Assembly (NCBI RefSeq): GCF_003710255.1
Contig: NZ_RHIB01000002.1
Span: forward strand, 558,001 to 622,000
Reading direction: 5' to 3'
Source of the DNA: Alteribacter keqinensis
GTDB lineage: Bacteria > Bacillota > Bacilli > Bacillales > Salisediminibacteriaceae
Length of the DNA stretch: 64,000 nt
Shown here: piece after piece, positions 38,215 to 47,160 of the stretch
Layout of the letters: every line of letters starts with the position of its first letter
Position numbering within the stretch: position 1 is the first letter of the stretch
Notes under the pieces: generated by a model
The model's database searches: none
What the model was told of the DNA's origin: nothing
Seen by the model: the letters and a program-made list of their open reading frames with translations, nothing else
Made by a program: the position numbers and the translations under genes

Positions 38215-38721
38215 TTAGTTTACTTTTGTTTGGCGAAGAGCCTTGATATAACTGAAGGCCTCTTCTACTTCTTCTTCAGTGTAGTTTTGTTTCGCCTTGA
38301 TTGTAAACACCTTTTGCTTAATTTCCTCATTGGATAAATCTTCAAAATAAAACATTGTGGATACAAGCTCCAGGAATCGGGAGCTTTTGCTGTTTAGATC
38401 GTCAAGCATTTCTTTAGGATCCGGAAACTCAAAGTCTGAGATTGTCAGAAACTCTTCTCCTTTTTCAGTCAGAGAGTAGCGAAACTGGTGATAGCTGCTT
38501 TTGTCTTCTTTCACCTCTGATATAAATCCGAGATCCCGCATTTCCTCCATACGGACAGACAGCTCCTCGGAGTAAGGTCCGTACATTCTGAAATGGTATT
38601 TTTCGTAAAAAGGAAGGTCGAGCTTCTTGACGATGTATACGATTTTCTGAAGTTTTTTACGCCCGACGATTTCGCCAGCCTGCTGAATAAGTGACAGCAG
38701 TTTTGCATGCTCGTTAAGCAT
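38215..38721 (-). CDS. ywgA: YwgA family protein
   Basis: 168 residues. N-terminal winged-helix-like region (LLSLIQQAGEIVGRKKLQKIVYI ... YGPYSEELSVRMEEM) resembles the DUF4065/PRTRC-type and YwgA families, followed by a charged helical C-terminus. Function unknown. It starts two bases after the ywfO stop with its ribosome site inside ywfO, so the two are coupled. Confidence 0.85.
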   Translation of the reverse strand: MLNEHAKLLSLIQQAGEIVGRKKLQKIVYIVKKLDLPFYEKYHFRMYGPYSEELSVRMEEMRDLGFISEVKEDKSSYHQFRYSLTEKGEEFLTISDFEFPDPKEMLDDLNSKSSRFLELVSTMFYFEDLSNEEIKQKVFTIKAKQNYTEEEVEEAFSYIKALRQTKVN

Positions 38722-38723
38722 GG

Positions 38724-40028
38724 TTATCCCCCCTGAGTCATAAGTAAAGTCTTAATTCTATTCTTTATCTCTTTATGTGTACTGTTGTCATCGAGAAAGT
38801 CTTTTGGAAAGTACAACTTGTGGTCGGTTCTCTTTTTACCCGAAATGGCCTCTACGACATCTGATTTACGGGACAATTCACGAAGCTCTCCTCCCGGCAT
38901 AAGCAGGTGGATCGGCAGCCGTTCCTCATCTTCTCCCCCACGGTAAAAATCATAGGGAAGGTCTGAAGATGAGTCGATAACGAGATAGTAAGCCGGATCG
39001 ATGCCTGCTTCTTTAAATAACTGAAGAAGCTCCGGCCAGATTTTCATCTGGGTGCTCGGATCGCATTCCACGTATTTAAACAGACGGCGATCCATAAACC
39101 TGTCGCACAAGTCCTTCAATATTGAATCGTCTTCTTCCTGCCACATCTGGAAATAATACATAATAACCGCTTCATCAAGCTTCAGGTAGTCTTCCAGCGT
39201 AATGCTCCCTGAGAAAAGGGAGATGAAATGACGGGGCTCGTCTTTAAATGAGTAGCCTTCTTCATAAAGGTGTTTGGCTCTATGCAGGATCTTACTCAAA
39301 ATCACTTCAGCACTTCTTGTCACCGGATGGAAATAGACCTGCCAGTACATCTGGTAGCGGCTCATAATATAATCCTCCACCGCATGCATACCGCTGTACT
39401 TAAACACAGCCTGATCTTGTGTCGGTCTCATAACACGTAAAATCCGTTCCATGTCAAAGTGACCGTAACTCACACCAGTGTAAAAGGCATCCCGCTGAAG
39501 GTAATCCATACGATCGGCATCAATCTGGCTGGAAATAAGGCTGATCACGAGTTTATTGTCGTATGTTTTTCCGATCACATCTGCAACCTTTTGAGGAAAA
39601 GCATCGCTGATTGTTCTTAATACAGCATTGATTTCCGTCTGCCCGAGAATGATCTCACGGGTCCAGTGCTCATGATCGGTGTGGAACACTTTCTCGAAGG
39701 AGTGGGAAAATGGACCATGTCCTACGTCATGAAGAAGGGCGGCACTCAGACAGACAAGACGCTCTTCCGGGTCCCAGTTTTCTTTTTCCTCTATATTTTC
39801 CACCATACGGCGCATAATTTCATATACCCCAAGTGAGTGATTAAAACGCGTATGTTCTGCACCGTGAAACGTTACGTATGTCGTTCCAAGCTGTCTGACC
39901 CGGCGCAGACGCTGAAATTCTCTCGTTCCGATCAGCTTCCAGATTAATTCGTCCCGCACATGAATATAGCGGTGAACCGGATCTTTAAACACCTTTTCTT
40001 CACTTAATTTTTTAAATGGGCCGGTCAT
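38724..40028 (-). CDS. ywfO: HD-domain phosphohydrolase (YwfO, dNTPase-like)
   Basis: 434 residues. The HD metal motif is split across HTRFNHSLGVYEI, LLHDVGHGPFSH and DADRMDYLQRD, as in dGTP triphosphohydrolases and SAMHD1-like enzymes. N-terminal FKDPVHRYIHV and QRLRRVRQLG also match. Likely hydrolyses nucleotides, but whether dNTP or another phosphate ester is unresolved. Start ATG follows GAAAGGAGCC... about 10 bases upstream. Confidence 0.92.
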   Translation of the reverse strand: MTGPFKKLSEEKVFKDPVHRYIHVRDELIWKLIGTREFQRLRRVRQLGTTYVTFHGAEHTRFNHSLGVYEIMRRMVENIEEKENWDPEERLVCLSAALLHDVGHGPFSHSFEKVFHTDHEHWTREIILGQTEINAVLRTISDAFPQKVADVIGKTYDNKLVISLISSQIDADRMDYLQRDAFYTGVSYGHFDMERILRVMRPTQDQAVFKYSGMHAVEDYIMSRYQMYWQVYFHPVTRSAEVILSKILHRAKHLYEEGYSFKDEPRHFISLFSGSITLEDYLKLDEAVIMYYFQMWQEEDDSILKDLCDRFMDRRLFKYVECDPSTQMKIWPELLQLFKEAGIDPAYYLVIDSSSDLPYDFYRGGEDEERLPIHLLMPGGELRELSRKSDVVEAISGKKRTDHKLYFPKDFLDDNSTHKEIKNRIKTLLMTQGG

Positions 40029-40051
40029 GAAAGGCTCCTTTCCTGCTCTGA

Positions 40052-40232
40052 GACCACTGAAAAAGTAAAAACAACTTTTTCAGTGCCTTTTATTTGAGTT
40101 GCAATGGCTCCATTCGGTTGCGCGCCTGTTACGAGAAACCCGCTCATACCAGGATTTTAAAAAATGCAACCGTTACGCTCATTGCTTAGAAGGCACCGGA
40201 AAAGTTATAGACCGAACTTTTTCGATGCCTTC
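40052..40232 (-). repeat. Family B element, ~180 bp, downstream of the DUF1450 gene
   Basis: Three parts: hairpin CACTGAAAAAGT/ACTTTTTCAGTG, shared core (TTGCAATGGCTCC, GCGCGCCTGTTACGAG, GCAACCGTTACGCTCATTGC), and a second hairpin (AAGGCACCGGAAAAGTT ... AACTTTTTCGATGCCTT). It matches 41841-42021 in inverted orientation over its full length. Either end can act as an intrinsic terminator. Confidence 0.8.
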
Positions 40233-40447
40233 CGCACTCCTGGGGCAGCTGTCATTCTGTGTTGTATATGTCTTCTGTACCGTTCAATTCCATGTTCTTA
40301 TTATACTAAAGAACAATAGGAAAAAGGAACTTTTTGTCGATATTTGTGGAGGTTTTTACAGGAATTGTATGAGTTCAGAGCAATAGAAAGGAGGGCGCCT
40401 CCCGGAGGTGCTTTCCCCCGGTACCCCCTCCTCATCGGATGTACCTT

Positions 40448-40684
40448 TTATTTTTTCATTCGTTTTTGAACTTTATCAATCAGCTGCTCTTCGCTGAGAC
40501 CGGCAACTGCCCTGTCGTTTACGAAGGTAAAGACTTTTTTCCGCCCCGGTCCGCAATAGGCCTGGCACCCTACTTTTATGTCAGCTTCGGGATCCAGTTC
40601 CTTTAACTTTGGAACGAGTGTCTGGATATTTGTGGCCTGACAATCGTCACAGATGCGAAATTCATTTGCCACTTTAACCACCAC
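40448..40684 (-). CDS. DUF1450 family small protein
   Basis: 78 residues from the GTG at 40684, or 74 from the GTG at 40672. Two Cys pairs, CDDC near residue 12 and CQAYCG near 40, resemble the thioredoxin-like, ferredoxin-type DUF1450 fold (B. subtilis YuzB relatives). Function unknown; redox or metal role is plausible from the cysteines. Separated from ywfO by the family B element. Confidence 0.75.
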   Translation of the reverse strand: MVVKVANEFRICDDCQATNIQTLVPKLKELDPEADIKVGCQAYCGPGRKKVFTFVNDRAVAGLSEEQLIDKVQKRMKK

Positions 40685-40825
40685 TTTATTTTCAATTTTT
40701 AGTTAAGGCTGTTTTGCCGCTATCGTGTATTTTACTATGCAGAGACAGGCGAATGCAACGGTAACCTTGTCCATTTTGTGATATAATTTAACCGTTTGAT
40801 TAATGTATCTGAAGGAGAAAACCCA

Positions 40826-41647
40826 ATGAGTATTTTACATAGAAACAGCTGGTACGTAATGGATGAATCCGTCACAGGTTTGAGCGAAAATCCGATGCAC
40901 TCGTTTGCCATGGATGACACCCTCTGCCGTCTCGTGTCCACTGAAGCAGACTGGGGCATTGCACGGACATGGGTTCACGACCGGACCATCGTCCTCGGTA
41001 TTCAGGACAGCCGGCTTCCCCATATTGACAAAGGGATTGATTTTTTACGTACAGAAGGTTTTGACGTAATCGTGCGAAATTCCGGCGGCCTTGCCGTTGT
41101 TCTTGATGAAGGCGTGCTGAATGTGAGCCTGATCTTTAAGGATGAGAAGCGCCTGAGTATTGACAGCGGCTATGAAGCAATGGTCGAATTTGTGCGGTAC
41201 TGGTTCCGTGGCTGCGGGCTTGAGATTGTGGACGGAGAAATTGCGGAAAGTTACTGTCCGGGACGTTACGACCTGAGTGTCGGCGGACAGAAGTTCGCCG
41301 GAATTTCCCAGCGTAGGCTTCGCGGCGGTGTTGCTGTTCAGATTTATCTCGCTGTAACAGGGAGCGGCAGTGAACGGGCCGACCTCATCCGCCGCTTTTA
41401 TGAGGTTGCTGCGGGCGGAGAAGAGTCGAAGTATACGTACCCCCGCATTGTGCCGGAACGGATGGCGTCCCTTGAGGAACTCACAGGGGAGCGGTTAAAC
41501 GTAGACGGGCTTCTTCATTCGATGCTTCTTACGTTGAAGGAGTATTCAGATGAACTCGGCAACCTGAGCCTCGGCATGGAGCAGTGGGACGTCTATGAGG
41601 AGAACCTCGCGAGGATGGTTAAGAGAAATGAGAAATTGATGAAATAG
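40826..41647 (+). CDS. lipL: Octanoyl-[GcvH]:protein N-octanoyltransferase
   Basis: Moves octanoyl groups from GcvH to E2 subunits in Bacillus lipoate synthesis. 273 residues from ATG 40826 (AAGGAGAAAACCC upstream). The catalytic Cys is Cys144 in ESYCPGRYDLSV, followed by the binding lysine in GGQKFAGISQRR. N-terminal SILHRNSWYVMD is family-typical. This matches B. subtilis YwfL (LipL) rather than LplA, also by position next to pta. Confidence 0.93.
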   Translation: MSILHRNSWYVMDESVTGLSENPMHSFAMDDTLCRLVSTEADWGIARTWVHDRTIVLGIQDSRLPHIDKGIDFLRTEGFDVIVRNSGGLAVVLDEGVLNVSLIFKDEKRLSIDSGYEAMVEFVRYWFRGCGLEIVDGEIAESYCPGRYDLSVGGQKFAGISQRRLRGGVAVQIYLAVTGSGSERADLIRRFYEVAAGGEESKYTYPRIVPERMASLEELTGERLNVDGLLHSMLLTLKEYSDELGNLSLGMEQWDVYEENLARMVKRNEKLMK

Positions 41648-41718
41648 CGCAGCCGCAGCCGCTTCGCCTGTTAGGGGCGGGGCGGTTATTACATTTACTT
41701 GGAGGGGGGCTGGGGGAT

Positions 41719-41800
41719 TTTACGTTTAGTCTTTGGTTTTTTACACTTAGGAACACTCTTTTTACACTTAAGCACCATATTTTACGTTTAGCCCCTGCCT
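41719..41800. repeat. ~21-bp periodic array (TTTACRYTTA type)
   Basis: TTACGTTTAG, TTACACTTAG, TTACACTTAA and TTACGTTTAG begin at 41719, 41741, 41762 and 41782. Sits between convergent lipL and pta, just before the family B element. Confidence 0.65.
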
Positions 41801-41840
41801 GCCCTTCCCAAGACAAAAACAGCCCCACCCGAGAAGGCAC

Positions 41841-42021
41841 TGGAAAAAGTTCGGTCTTTAACTTTTTCCAGTGCCTTCTAAGCAATGAGCGTAACGATTG
41901 CATCATTAAAAAGCCTGTTACGAGTGGGTTTTTCGTAACAGGCGCGCAACCTAGTGGAGCCAATGCAACTCAAGTAAACGGCACTGAAAAAATTGTTTTG
42001 TACTTTTTCAGTGCCTTCCTA
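41841..42021 (+). repeat. Family B element, ~180 bp, downstream of lipL and pta
   Basis: Inverted relative to 40052-40232. Parts: AAGGCACTGGAAAAAGTT hairpin, TTCTAAGCAATGAGCG, central stem GCCTGTTACGA / TCGTAACAGGC, GCGCAACCTAGTGGAGCCAATGCAA, and a second hairpin GGCACTGAAAAAATT ... ACTTTTTCAGTGCC that lies next to the pta stop. Confidence 0.85.
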
Positions 42022-42048
42022 TGAACAGATGAGACTGCATCAACCGTA

Positions 42049-43026
42049 TTATTCAGAAAGTCCCTGCATGGCAGTGATTAAAGCGAGCTTGTAGACATCT
42101 TCTACGTTACAGCCGCGGGATAGATCGTTCACAGGTTTGTTAAGGCCCTGCAGGATCGGTCCGATCGCTTCGTAGTTACCGAGACGCTGGGCAATTTTGT
42201 AGCCGATGTTCCCTGCTTCAAGGCTTGGGAAAACAAACACGTTCGCTTCTCCATTCAACGGAGAGTCCGGAGCTTTTTTCGCTGCCACAGACGGAACAAA
42301 GGCTGCGTCAAACTGGAATTCGCCGTCCAGTGTCAATTCCGGCTCACGCTCTTTTGCGATTTGAGTCGCATCTACCACGCGCTCTGTCTCAGGGCTTTTC
42401 GCTGATCCTTTTGTTGAGAAGCTGAGCATCGCTACCTTTGGATCGATATCAAAGACCCGAGCTGTTTTCGCCGCTTCAATAGCAATCTCTGCAAGGTCGC
42501 TGCTGTCCGGGGCAATGTTAATCGCACAGTCACCGAAAATGTACTTCTCTTCGTTTTTCACCATTACAAACACGCCGGACGTCTTTTTCACGCCTTCTTT
42601 TGTTTTGATGATCTGAAGTGCCGGACGGACCGTGTCACCTGTTGAGTGGGCCGCACCACTGACCAGACCGTGTGCTTTGTCCAGGTAAACGAGCATGGTT
42701 CCGAAGTAGTTTGGAGACTTCAGAATCTGGCGTGCATCATCGTGGGACGCTTTTCCTTTACGACGCTCAACGAAAGCTTCGACTAGCTCTTCGAAGTGCT
42801 CGTACGTTTCCGGGTCGAAGATGTCAATTCCATCTACAGAAACCCCGATCTCACCTGCTTTTTTGGTAACTTCCTCTTTATTTCCAACCAGTACCGGCTT
42901 AAGAACCCCGTCTTTCTTTAGCCGCGCTGTTGCTTCAATAATACGCTCGTCCGTTCCTTCCGGGAAAACGATCGTCGGGTTGTGTGCCTTCACTTTTTCC
43001 AAAATGCCTCTAAATAAGTTGCTCAC
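42049..43026 (-). CDS. pta: Phosphate acetyltransferase
   Basis: Interconverts acetyl-CoA and acetyl phosphate. 325 residues. Motifs: PTIVFPEGTDERIIEA at the N-terminus, KSPNYFGTMLVYLDKAHGLV, GAAHSTGDTVRPALQI, FGDCAINIAPDSSDLAEIA and VFVFPSLEAGNIGYKI. Start GTG at 43026 follows AAGGAGGAATCATT. In B. subtilis CcpA activates pta; no clear cre is visible here. Confidence 0.96.
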   Translation of the reverse strand: MSNLFRGILEKVKAHNPTIVFPEGTDERIIEATARLKKDGVLKPVLVGNKEEVTKKAGEIGVSVDGIDIFDPETYEHFEELVEAFVERRKGKASHDDARQILKSPNYFGTMLVYLDKAHGLVSGAAHSTGDTVRPALQIIKTKEGVKKTSGVFVMVKNEEKYIFGDCAINIAPDSSDLAEIAIEAAKTARVFDIDPKVAMLSFSTKGSAKSPETERVVDATQIAKEREPELTLDGEFQFDAAFVPSVAAKKAPDSPLNGEANVFVFPSLEAGNIGYKIAQRLGNYEAIGPILQGLNKPVNDLSRGCNVEDVYKLALITAMQGLSE

Positions 43027-43223
43027 AATGATTCCTCCTTGTTTTCATACCTATTCTGACCTTTATCCATAAGGATACTCCTTTCGTTTTAAAAAATAAA
43101 TTGTTGTGATCAATTCTTCACAAAGTTCTAATTTTCAGACATCCTTAGTTCTCTTTTACCCGTGCCACACTCATTTCATTCACCTATATGCCTTAACCGA
43201 ACTTCCTAAATTTCACCTATTCA

Positions 43224-43269
43224 TTGTTCCCTCCGAGAAACTTCAGTATAATGAATGAATAATCACTCA
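43224..43269 (+). promoter_or_regulatory. Promoter and FadR-type box of the dienoyl-CoA reductase operon
   Basis: TTGTTC (43224-43229), 17 bases, TATAAT (43247-43252), then TGAATGAATAATCACTCA (43252-43269), which fits the FadR consensus with one half-site change. Bound repressor would cover the start point. Confidence 0.8.
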
Positions 43270-43316
43270 TTTTCTCATTATTTTGACTATTAACCAAAAA
43301 AACAAGGAGGACTCTT

Positions 43317-45242
43317 ATGGCCTGTGATGCTTTATTTCAGCCGCTTACGATCCGCAACCTTACACTGAAAAGCCGTGTCATGATGGGATCGATGCACGTA
43401 GGACTTGAAGGATTGGAAAATGGAATCGAAAAGCTGACGGAGTTTTACAAACTTCGCGCCCGCCACCATGTAGGATTAATTGTAACAGGCGGTGCCGCTG
43501 TGAACCGTGAAGGAAGCGGCGGTCTTGATTTTATGATGATTGACCACGAAGACGACATCGAACGCTGGAAGCCTCTGACGGCAGGTGTCCACGAAGAAGG
43601 AGGCCGGATCGCTCTTCAGCTTTTTCATGCAGGACGCTATGCGTACAAAATGATGATCGGGCAGGATCCGGTTGCCCCTTCTGCCATTCAGGCGCCGATT
43701 AACCCTGACCCTCCAGTGGCCCTTTCTGACGCCGATGTGGAAAGAACGATTAACGACTTCGCCCAGGGTGCACGCCGTGCCAAAGCAGCCGGCTTTGACG
43801 CTGTTGAAATTATGGGTTCGGAAGGCTACCTGATCAACCAGTTTACCTCCCCTGCTACAAATAAACGGACGGACCGATGGGGCGGGAGTTTTGAAAACCG
43901 CATCGCCTTCTCTCTGAAAATTACCGAAGCGGTACGGGAACAAGTGGGAGAAGACTTCCCGGTTATTTTCAGGATGTCAGGCCTTGATCTTGTGGACAAC
44001 AGCACGACTGAAGAGGAAACACTCGCCTGGGCAAAAGCCATTGAAAAAGCCGGCGCCGACGTTTTAAACATCGGGATTGGGTGGCACGAATCGAGAGTGC
44101 CGACCATTTCCATGAAGGTACCCCGCCTGCAGTTCGTCCCTGTGGCTGAAAAAATTAAGGAAGCTGTCTCCATTCCAGTTGTGGCCAGCAACCGGATCAA
44201 CGACCCCCGGGACGGAGCGAAACTTCTTGAAAAAGGCACCGTTGACCTGATTTCCATGGCTCGACCGTTCCTGGCAGACCCTAAGATCCTTACGAAGGCG
44301 CGGGAAGGCCGCCATGATGAGGTCAACACGTGTATTGCCTGTAATCAGGCGTGTCTTGACCATGTGTTTGAAGGGAAAACGGCTACGTGTCTCGTGAATC
44401 CTGAGGCAGGACGGGAAACGGAGCTTATATTGAAGCCGACTTCTAACCAGAAAAACATTCTCGTTGTCGGAGCAGGACCTGCTGGGCTTGAAGCAGCAAG
44501 GGTGGCCGCTGAGCGGGGTCATTCAGTCACCCTCGTGGATGAAAAAGAGGAAATAGGCGGGCAGCTGAACTACTCCAAGCGGATTCCAGGGAAAAAAGAG
44601 TTTTATGAAACCCTTCGCTACTTTGATGTACAGCTTCGTCTCCTGGGAGTTAATGTCGTGCTCGGACACCGCCTGACCGATCAGGACTCTCTTTTGCAAA
44701 AAGCAGACGAAGTGATCCTTGCTACAGGCATTACACCTAGAATACCGGAGATTCCAGGGGTGGATCGGGAAAACGTGGCCAGTTACCGGGACGTGTTCGA
44801 TGGAAAAGCCACTGTCGGCAAAACGGCAGTAATTATCGGAGGCGGCGGAATTGCCTGTGATCTCGCCCTCTACTTGAAAAAGAAAGGTGTCGAATCGATT
44901 ACCCTTCTCCAGCGGGGCAAAACCTTCGCCAGGGGAATCGGAAAAACGACCAGATGGACAACATTGATGGAACTTAAGCAGAATAAGGTTCAGATGATTG
45001 GCGGATTGGAGTACAAAGAGATTAACGAAAACGGTGTAGTCATCAGCACAGGCGGAAACGAGCAGACTGTACCGGCTGTTTCAGTTCTTTTAGCCAGCGG
45101 TCAGCTCGTCAATAACACCCTTGCGGAAACGATCGAATCGCAGGGAAAAACCGTTCACATCATCGGTGGCGCGAAGCACGCACTCGGACTTGATGCAAAA
45201 AAAGCGATTTACGACGGTACGCTCGTAGGACGGGCAATTTAA
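43317..45242 (+). CDS. fadH: 2,4-dienoyl-CoA reductase-like NADH:flavin oxidoreductase (FadH)
   Basis: Reduces conjugated double bonds during breakdown of unsaturated fatty acids. 641 residues: Old Yellow Enzyme FMN barrel (about 1-345) with GGRIALQLFHAGRYA, NQFTSPATNKRTDRWGG; a 4Fe-4S cluster motif (CIACNQACLDHVF...TCLVNPEAGRE); then an FAD/NAD(P) domain (GAGPAGLEAARVAAERG, GGGGIACDLALYL). ACAAGGAGG precedes the ATG. The paired isomerase starts 23 bases after its stop, behind a FadR box, which supports a fatty acid role over other OYE functions. Confidence 0.92.
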   Translation: MACDALFQPLTIRNLTLKSRVMMGSMHVGLEGLENGIEKLTEFYKLRARHHVGLIVTGGAAVNREGSGGLDFMMIDHEDDIERWKPLTAGVHEEGGRIALQLFHAGRYAYKMMIGQDPVAPSAIQAPINPDPPVALSDADVERTINDFAQGARRAKAAGFDAVEIMGSEGYLINQFTSPATNKRTDRWGGSFENRIAFSLKITEAVREQVGEDFPVIFRMSGLDLVDNSTTEEETLAWAKAIEKAGADVLNIGIGWHESRVPTISMKVPRLQFVPVAEKIKEAVSIPVVASNRINDPRDGAKLLEKGTVDLISMARPFLADPKILTKAREGRHDEVNTCIACNQACLDHVFEGKTATCLVNPEAGRETELILKPTSNQKNILVVGAGPAGLEAARVAAERGHSVTLVDEKEEIGGQLNYSKRIPGKKEFYETLRYFDVQLRLLGVNVVLGHRLTDQDSLLQKADEVILATGITPRIPEIPGVDRENVASYRDVFDGKATVGKTAVIIGGGGIACDLALYLKKKGVESITLLQRGKTFARGIGKTTRWTTLMELKQNKVQMIGGLEYKEINENGVVISTGGNEQTVPAVSVLLASGQLVNNTLAETIESQGKTVHIIGGAKHALGLDAKKAIYDGTLVGRAI

Positions 45243-45265
45243 CCTTTTGAAGGAGTGGAAACGAC

Positions 45266-46015
45266 ATGTCTTATCAAACATTAGCTTATGAAGTGGGTAA
45301 CGGTGCAGGTACAATCACCCTGAACCGCCCCGAAGTAAAAAATGCGATCAATGAAAAAATGCACGAAGAATTGTTTGACTGCCTTCAGGAAGCGCGCTCT
45401 GATGAAAACGTGCGTGTCATCGTACTCCAGGGCACAAACGGTTCGTTTTCCAGTGGGGCCGACTTAAAAAGCATCCCGGTTGAGAAGCTGGAACATTTTG
45501 ACCACGGGGAATATCTTGAACGTACGTATAATAAGCTTGTAAGACTTCTTGACGCCATAAACAAGCCGACCGTTGCCTACTTAAATGGAACAGCAGTCGG
45601 TGCCGGACTCAGCATCGCTCTTGCCTGTGATTTCAGAGTTGCGGAGCACGATGCGAAACTGGCCTTGAGCTTTATGAAAATCGGACTTGTTCCTGATGCG
45701 GGTGCCTCTTACTTTCTGCCGAGGCTGATCGGTTTGTCCAAAGCTCTTGAGCTCTCTCTCGGTGAATCAATTAGTGCTGAGGAAGCTTACAGAATTGGAC
45801 TGATTCACCGGATCGGTAACCCGGATCAGCTTATGGAGACGCTGAAACAGGCGCCCCCGACTGCCTATTCCAATATGAAAAACAACATGAAGTGCGGGCT
45901 TCACCTGAGCCTTGACGATGTGCTGGAAGAAGAGCGTAAAGGCCAGCAGCAGGCCGGAAAGTCCGACGAACACCGCCAGGCCCTGCTTCATTTCTTAAAA
46001 GGGGTTAAGAAATAA
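45266..46015 (+). CDS. Enoyl-CoA hydratase/isomerase family protein, PaaG-like
   Basis: 249 residues, crotonase fold. Oxyanion-hole segments FSSGADLKS and NGTAVGAGLSIALACDF are present. At the position of the hydratase Glu164, the sequence reads SFMKIGLVPDAGASYFLPRL, the PaaG pattern in which an Asp (here Asp144) acts in double-bond isomerisation. So it is more likely a delta3-delta2-enoyl-CoA isomerase than a hydratase, fitting its FadH partner. AAGGAGTGG precedes the ATG. Confidence 0.9.
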   Translation: MSYQTLAYEVGNGAGTITLNRPEVKNAINEKMHEELFDCLQEARSDENVRVIVLQGTNGSFSSGADLKSIPVEKLEHFDHGEYLERTYNKLVRLLDAINKPTVAYLNGTAVGAGLSIALACDFRVAEHDAKLALSFMKIGLVPDAGASYFLPRLIGLSKALELSLGESISAEEAYRIGLIHRIGNPDQLMETLKQAPPTAYSNMKNNMKCGLHLSLDDVLEEERKGQQQAGKSDEHRQALLHFLKGVKK

Positions 46016-46050
46016 CCTTGTTGTTAATCCTTTCATGTAAAATCCAGACA

Positions 46051-46163
46051 AAGCCTGCGTGCCTTTCGCTTTCCGCGGTGGTGCTGGCAAGCCTCCTCGA
46101 GCTGGTGCTCTGCGGGGTTTTGCCTGGCCCCTACTACCGCATGAGTCTCAGGCACTCCTGCTT
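46051..46163. repeat. Family A repeat, complete copy
   Basis: AAGCCTGCGTGCCTTTCGC, TTTCCGCGGTGGTGCTGG, AAGCCTCCTCGAGC, GCGGGGTTTTGCC, CCGCATGAGTCTC, GGCACTCCTGCTT. Ends are imperfect inverted repeats. Confidence 0.75.
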
Positions 46164-46271
46164 CGTGATCTCTTTTAGAAAAAAGCAGTTGGCGGAGAGT
46201 ACTCCATCTGTCCATTGGCAAACTTGCTTCTGTCCAACAGCAAACCATAAACTAACAGCGTTTACAATAAG

Positions 46272-46310
46272 AAAAACCAGGCGGAACAGACCGTTTGGTT
46301 TTTCGTTTTT
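46272..46310 (+). terminator. Terminator after the isomerase gene
   Basis: AAAAACCAGGCGG and CCGTTTGGTTTTT form a stem followed by CGTTTTT. The TTGGTT in its right arm may double as minus-35 for hemQ. Confidence 0.7.
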
Positions 46311-46323
46311 CTAATAGTATAAT
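46295..46323 (+). promoter_or_regulatory. Candidate hemQ promoter
   Basis: TTGGTT (46295-46300), 17 bases, TATAAT (46318-46323), about 80 bases before the hemQ start. It overlaps the preceding terminator. Confidence 0.45.
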
Positions 46324-46406
46324 AAGAGTTGCGAAACTGTACATAGGAGTCGGGGTTCTCCCCTTCTCTCACGTTATCGATTTATAAAAAGATTGGAGTG
46401 TTTTGA

Positions 46407-47150
46407 ATGAGTGAAGCCGCTAAAACGTTAGATGGTTGGTACGTTCTCCACGATTTCCGTACGATGGACTGGGCTTCTTGGAAGAAGCTTGAGTCTGAAG
46501 AGCGCGAAAGCATCATTGCCGAGTTCCGTCACCTGCTGGATAAATGGGCAACAACCCAGGAAAAATTTAATGGAAGCCATGCTCTTTACAGCATCGTCGG
46601 ACAGAAAGCCGATTTCATGATGATGCTTCTTCGTCCGACAATGGATGAGCTTAACGAGCTGGAAACAGCGTTTAATAAAACACGTCTTGCAGAATACACG
46701 ATTCCGATGTATTCCTACGTATCCGTTGTGGAACTGAGCAACTACCTTCCGCCGGATGTGGACCCTGAAACAGACCCTGAAATTCAGGCCCGCTTAAAGC
46801 CAATCCTCCCGCGCTGGCAGTATGCCTGCTTCTATCCAATGGACAAGCGCCGCGACGGTGAAGACAACTGGTACATGCTGCCGATGGAAGACCGTAAAGC
46901 GATGATGCGCAGTCACGGCATGATCGGCCGCAAGTATGCAGGAAAAGTACGCCAGATCATCTCCGGCTCTGTCGGTTTTGACGACTGGGAGTGGGGCGTA
47001 ACGCTGTTTGCTCATGACGTATTGGAATTTAAAAAGCTTGTTTATGAAATGCGTTTCGATGAGGTTAGTGCCCGTTACGGAGAATTCGGTTCTTTCTACG
47101 TGGGAACTTACCTTGATGAAGACTCCCTTTCCAAGTTTCTTTATATCTGA
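46407..47150 (+). CDS. hemQ: Coproheme decarboxylase HemQ
   Basis: Last step of the coproporphyrin-dependent heme pathway of Gram-positives: oxidative decarboxylation of coproheme to heme b. 247 residues, chlorite-dismutase-like fold. The radical tyrosine is near 143 (CFYPMDKRR) and the proximal iron ligand is His170 in [31 protein letters not shown] is conserved. Start follows TTGGAG. The distal Arg of true chlorite dismutases is not evident, in line with HemQ. Same location as B. subtilis ywfI. Confidence 0.95.
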   Translation: MSEAAKTLDGWYVLHDFRTMDWASWKKLESEERESIIAEFRHLLDKWATTQEKFNGSHALYSIVGQKADFMMMLLRPTMDELNELETAFNKTRLAEYTIPMYSYVSVVELSNYLPPDVDPETDPEIQARLKPILPRWQYACFYPMDKRRDGEDNWYMLPMEDRKAMMRSHGMIGRKYAGKVRQIISGSVGFDDWEWGVTLFAHDVLEFKKLVYEMRFDEVSARYGEFGSFYVGTYLDEDSLSKFLYI

Positions 47151-47160
47151 ATTTAAGATG

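Noticed and set aside
43476-44522. Long minus-strand open frames inside fadH
   Set aside because: Shadows of the fadH coding frame; no ribosome sites and no recognisable protein.
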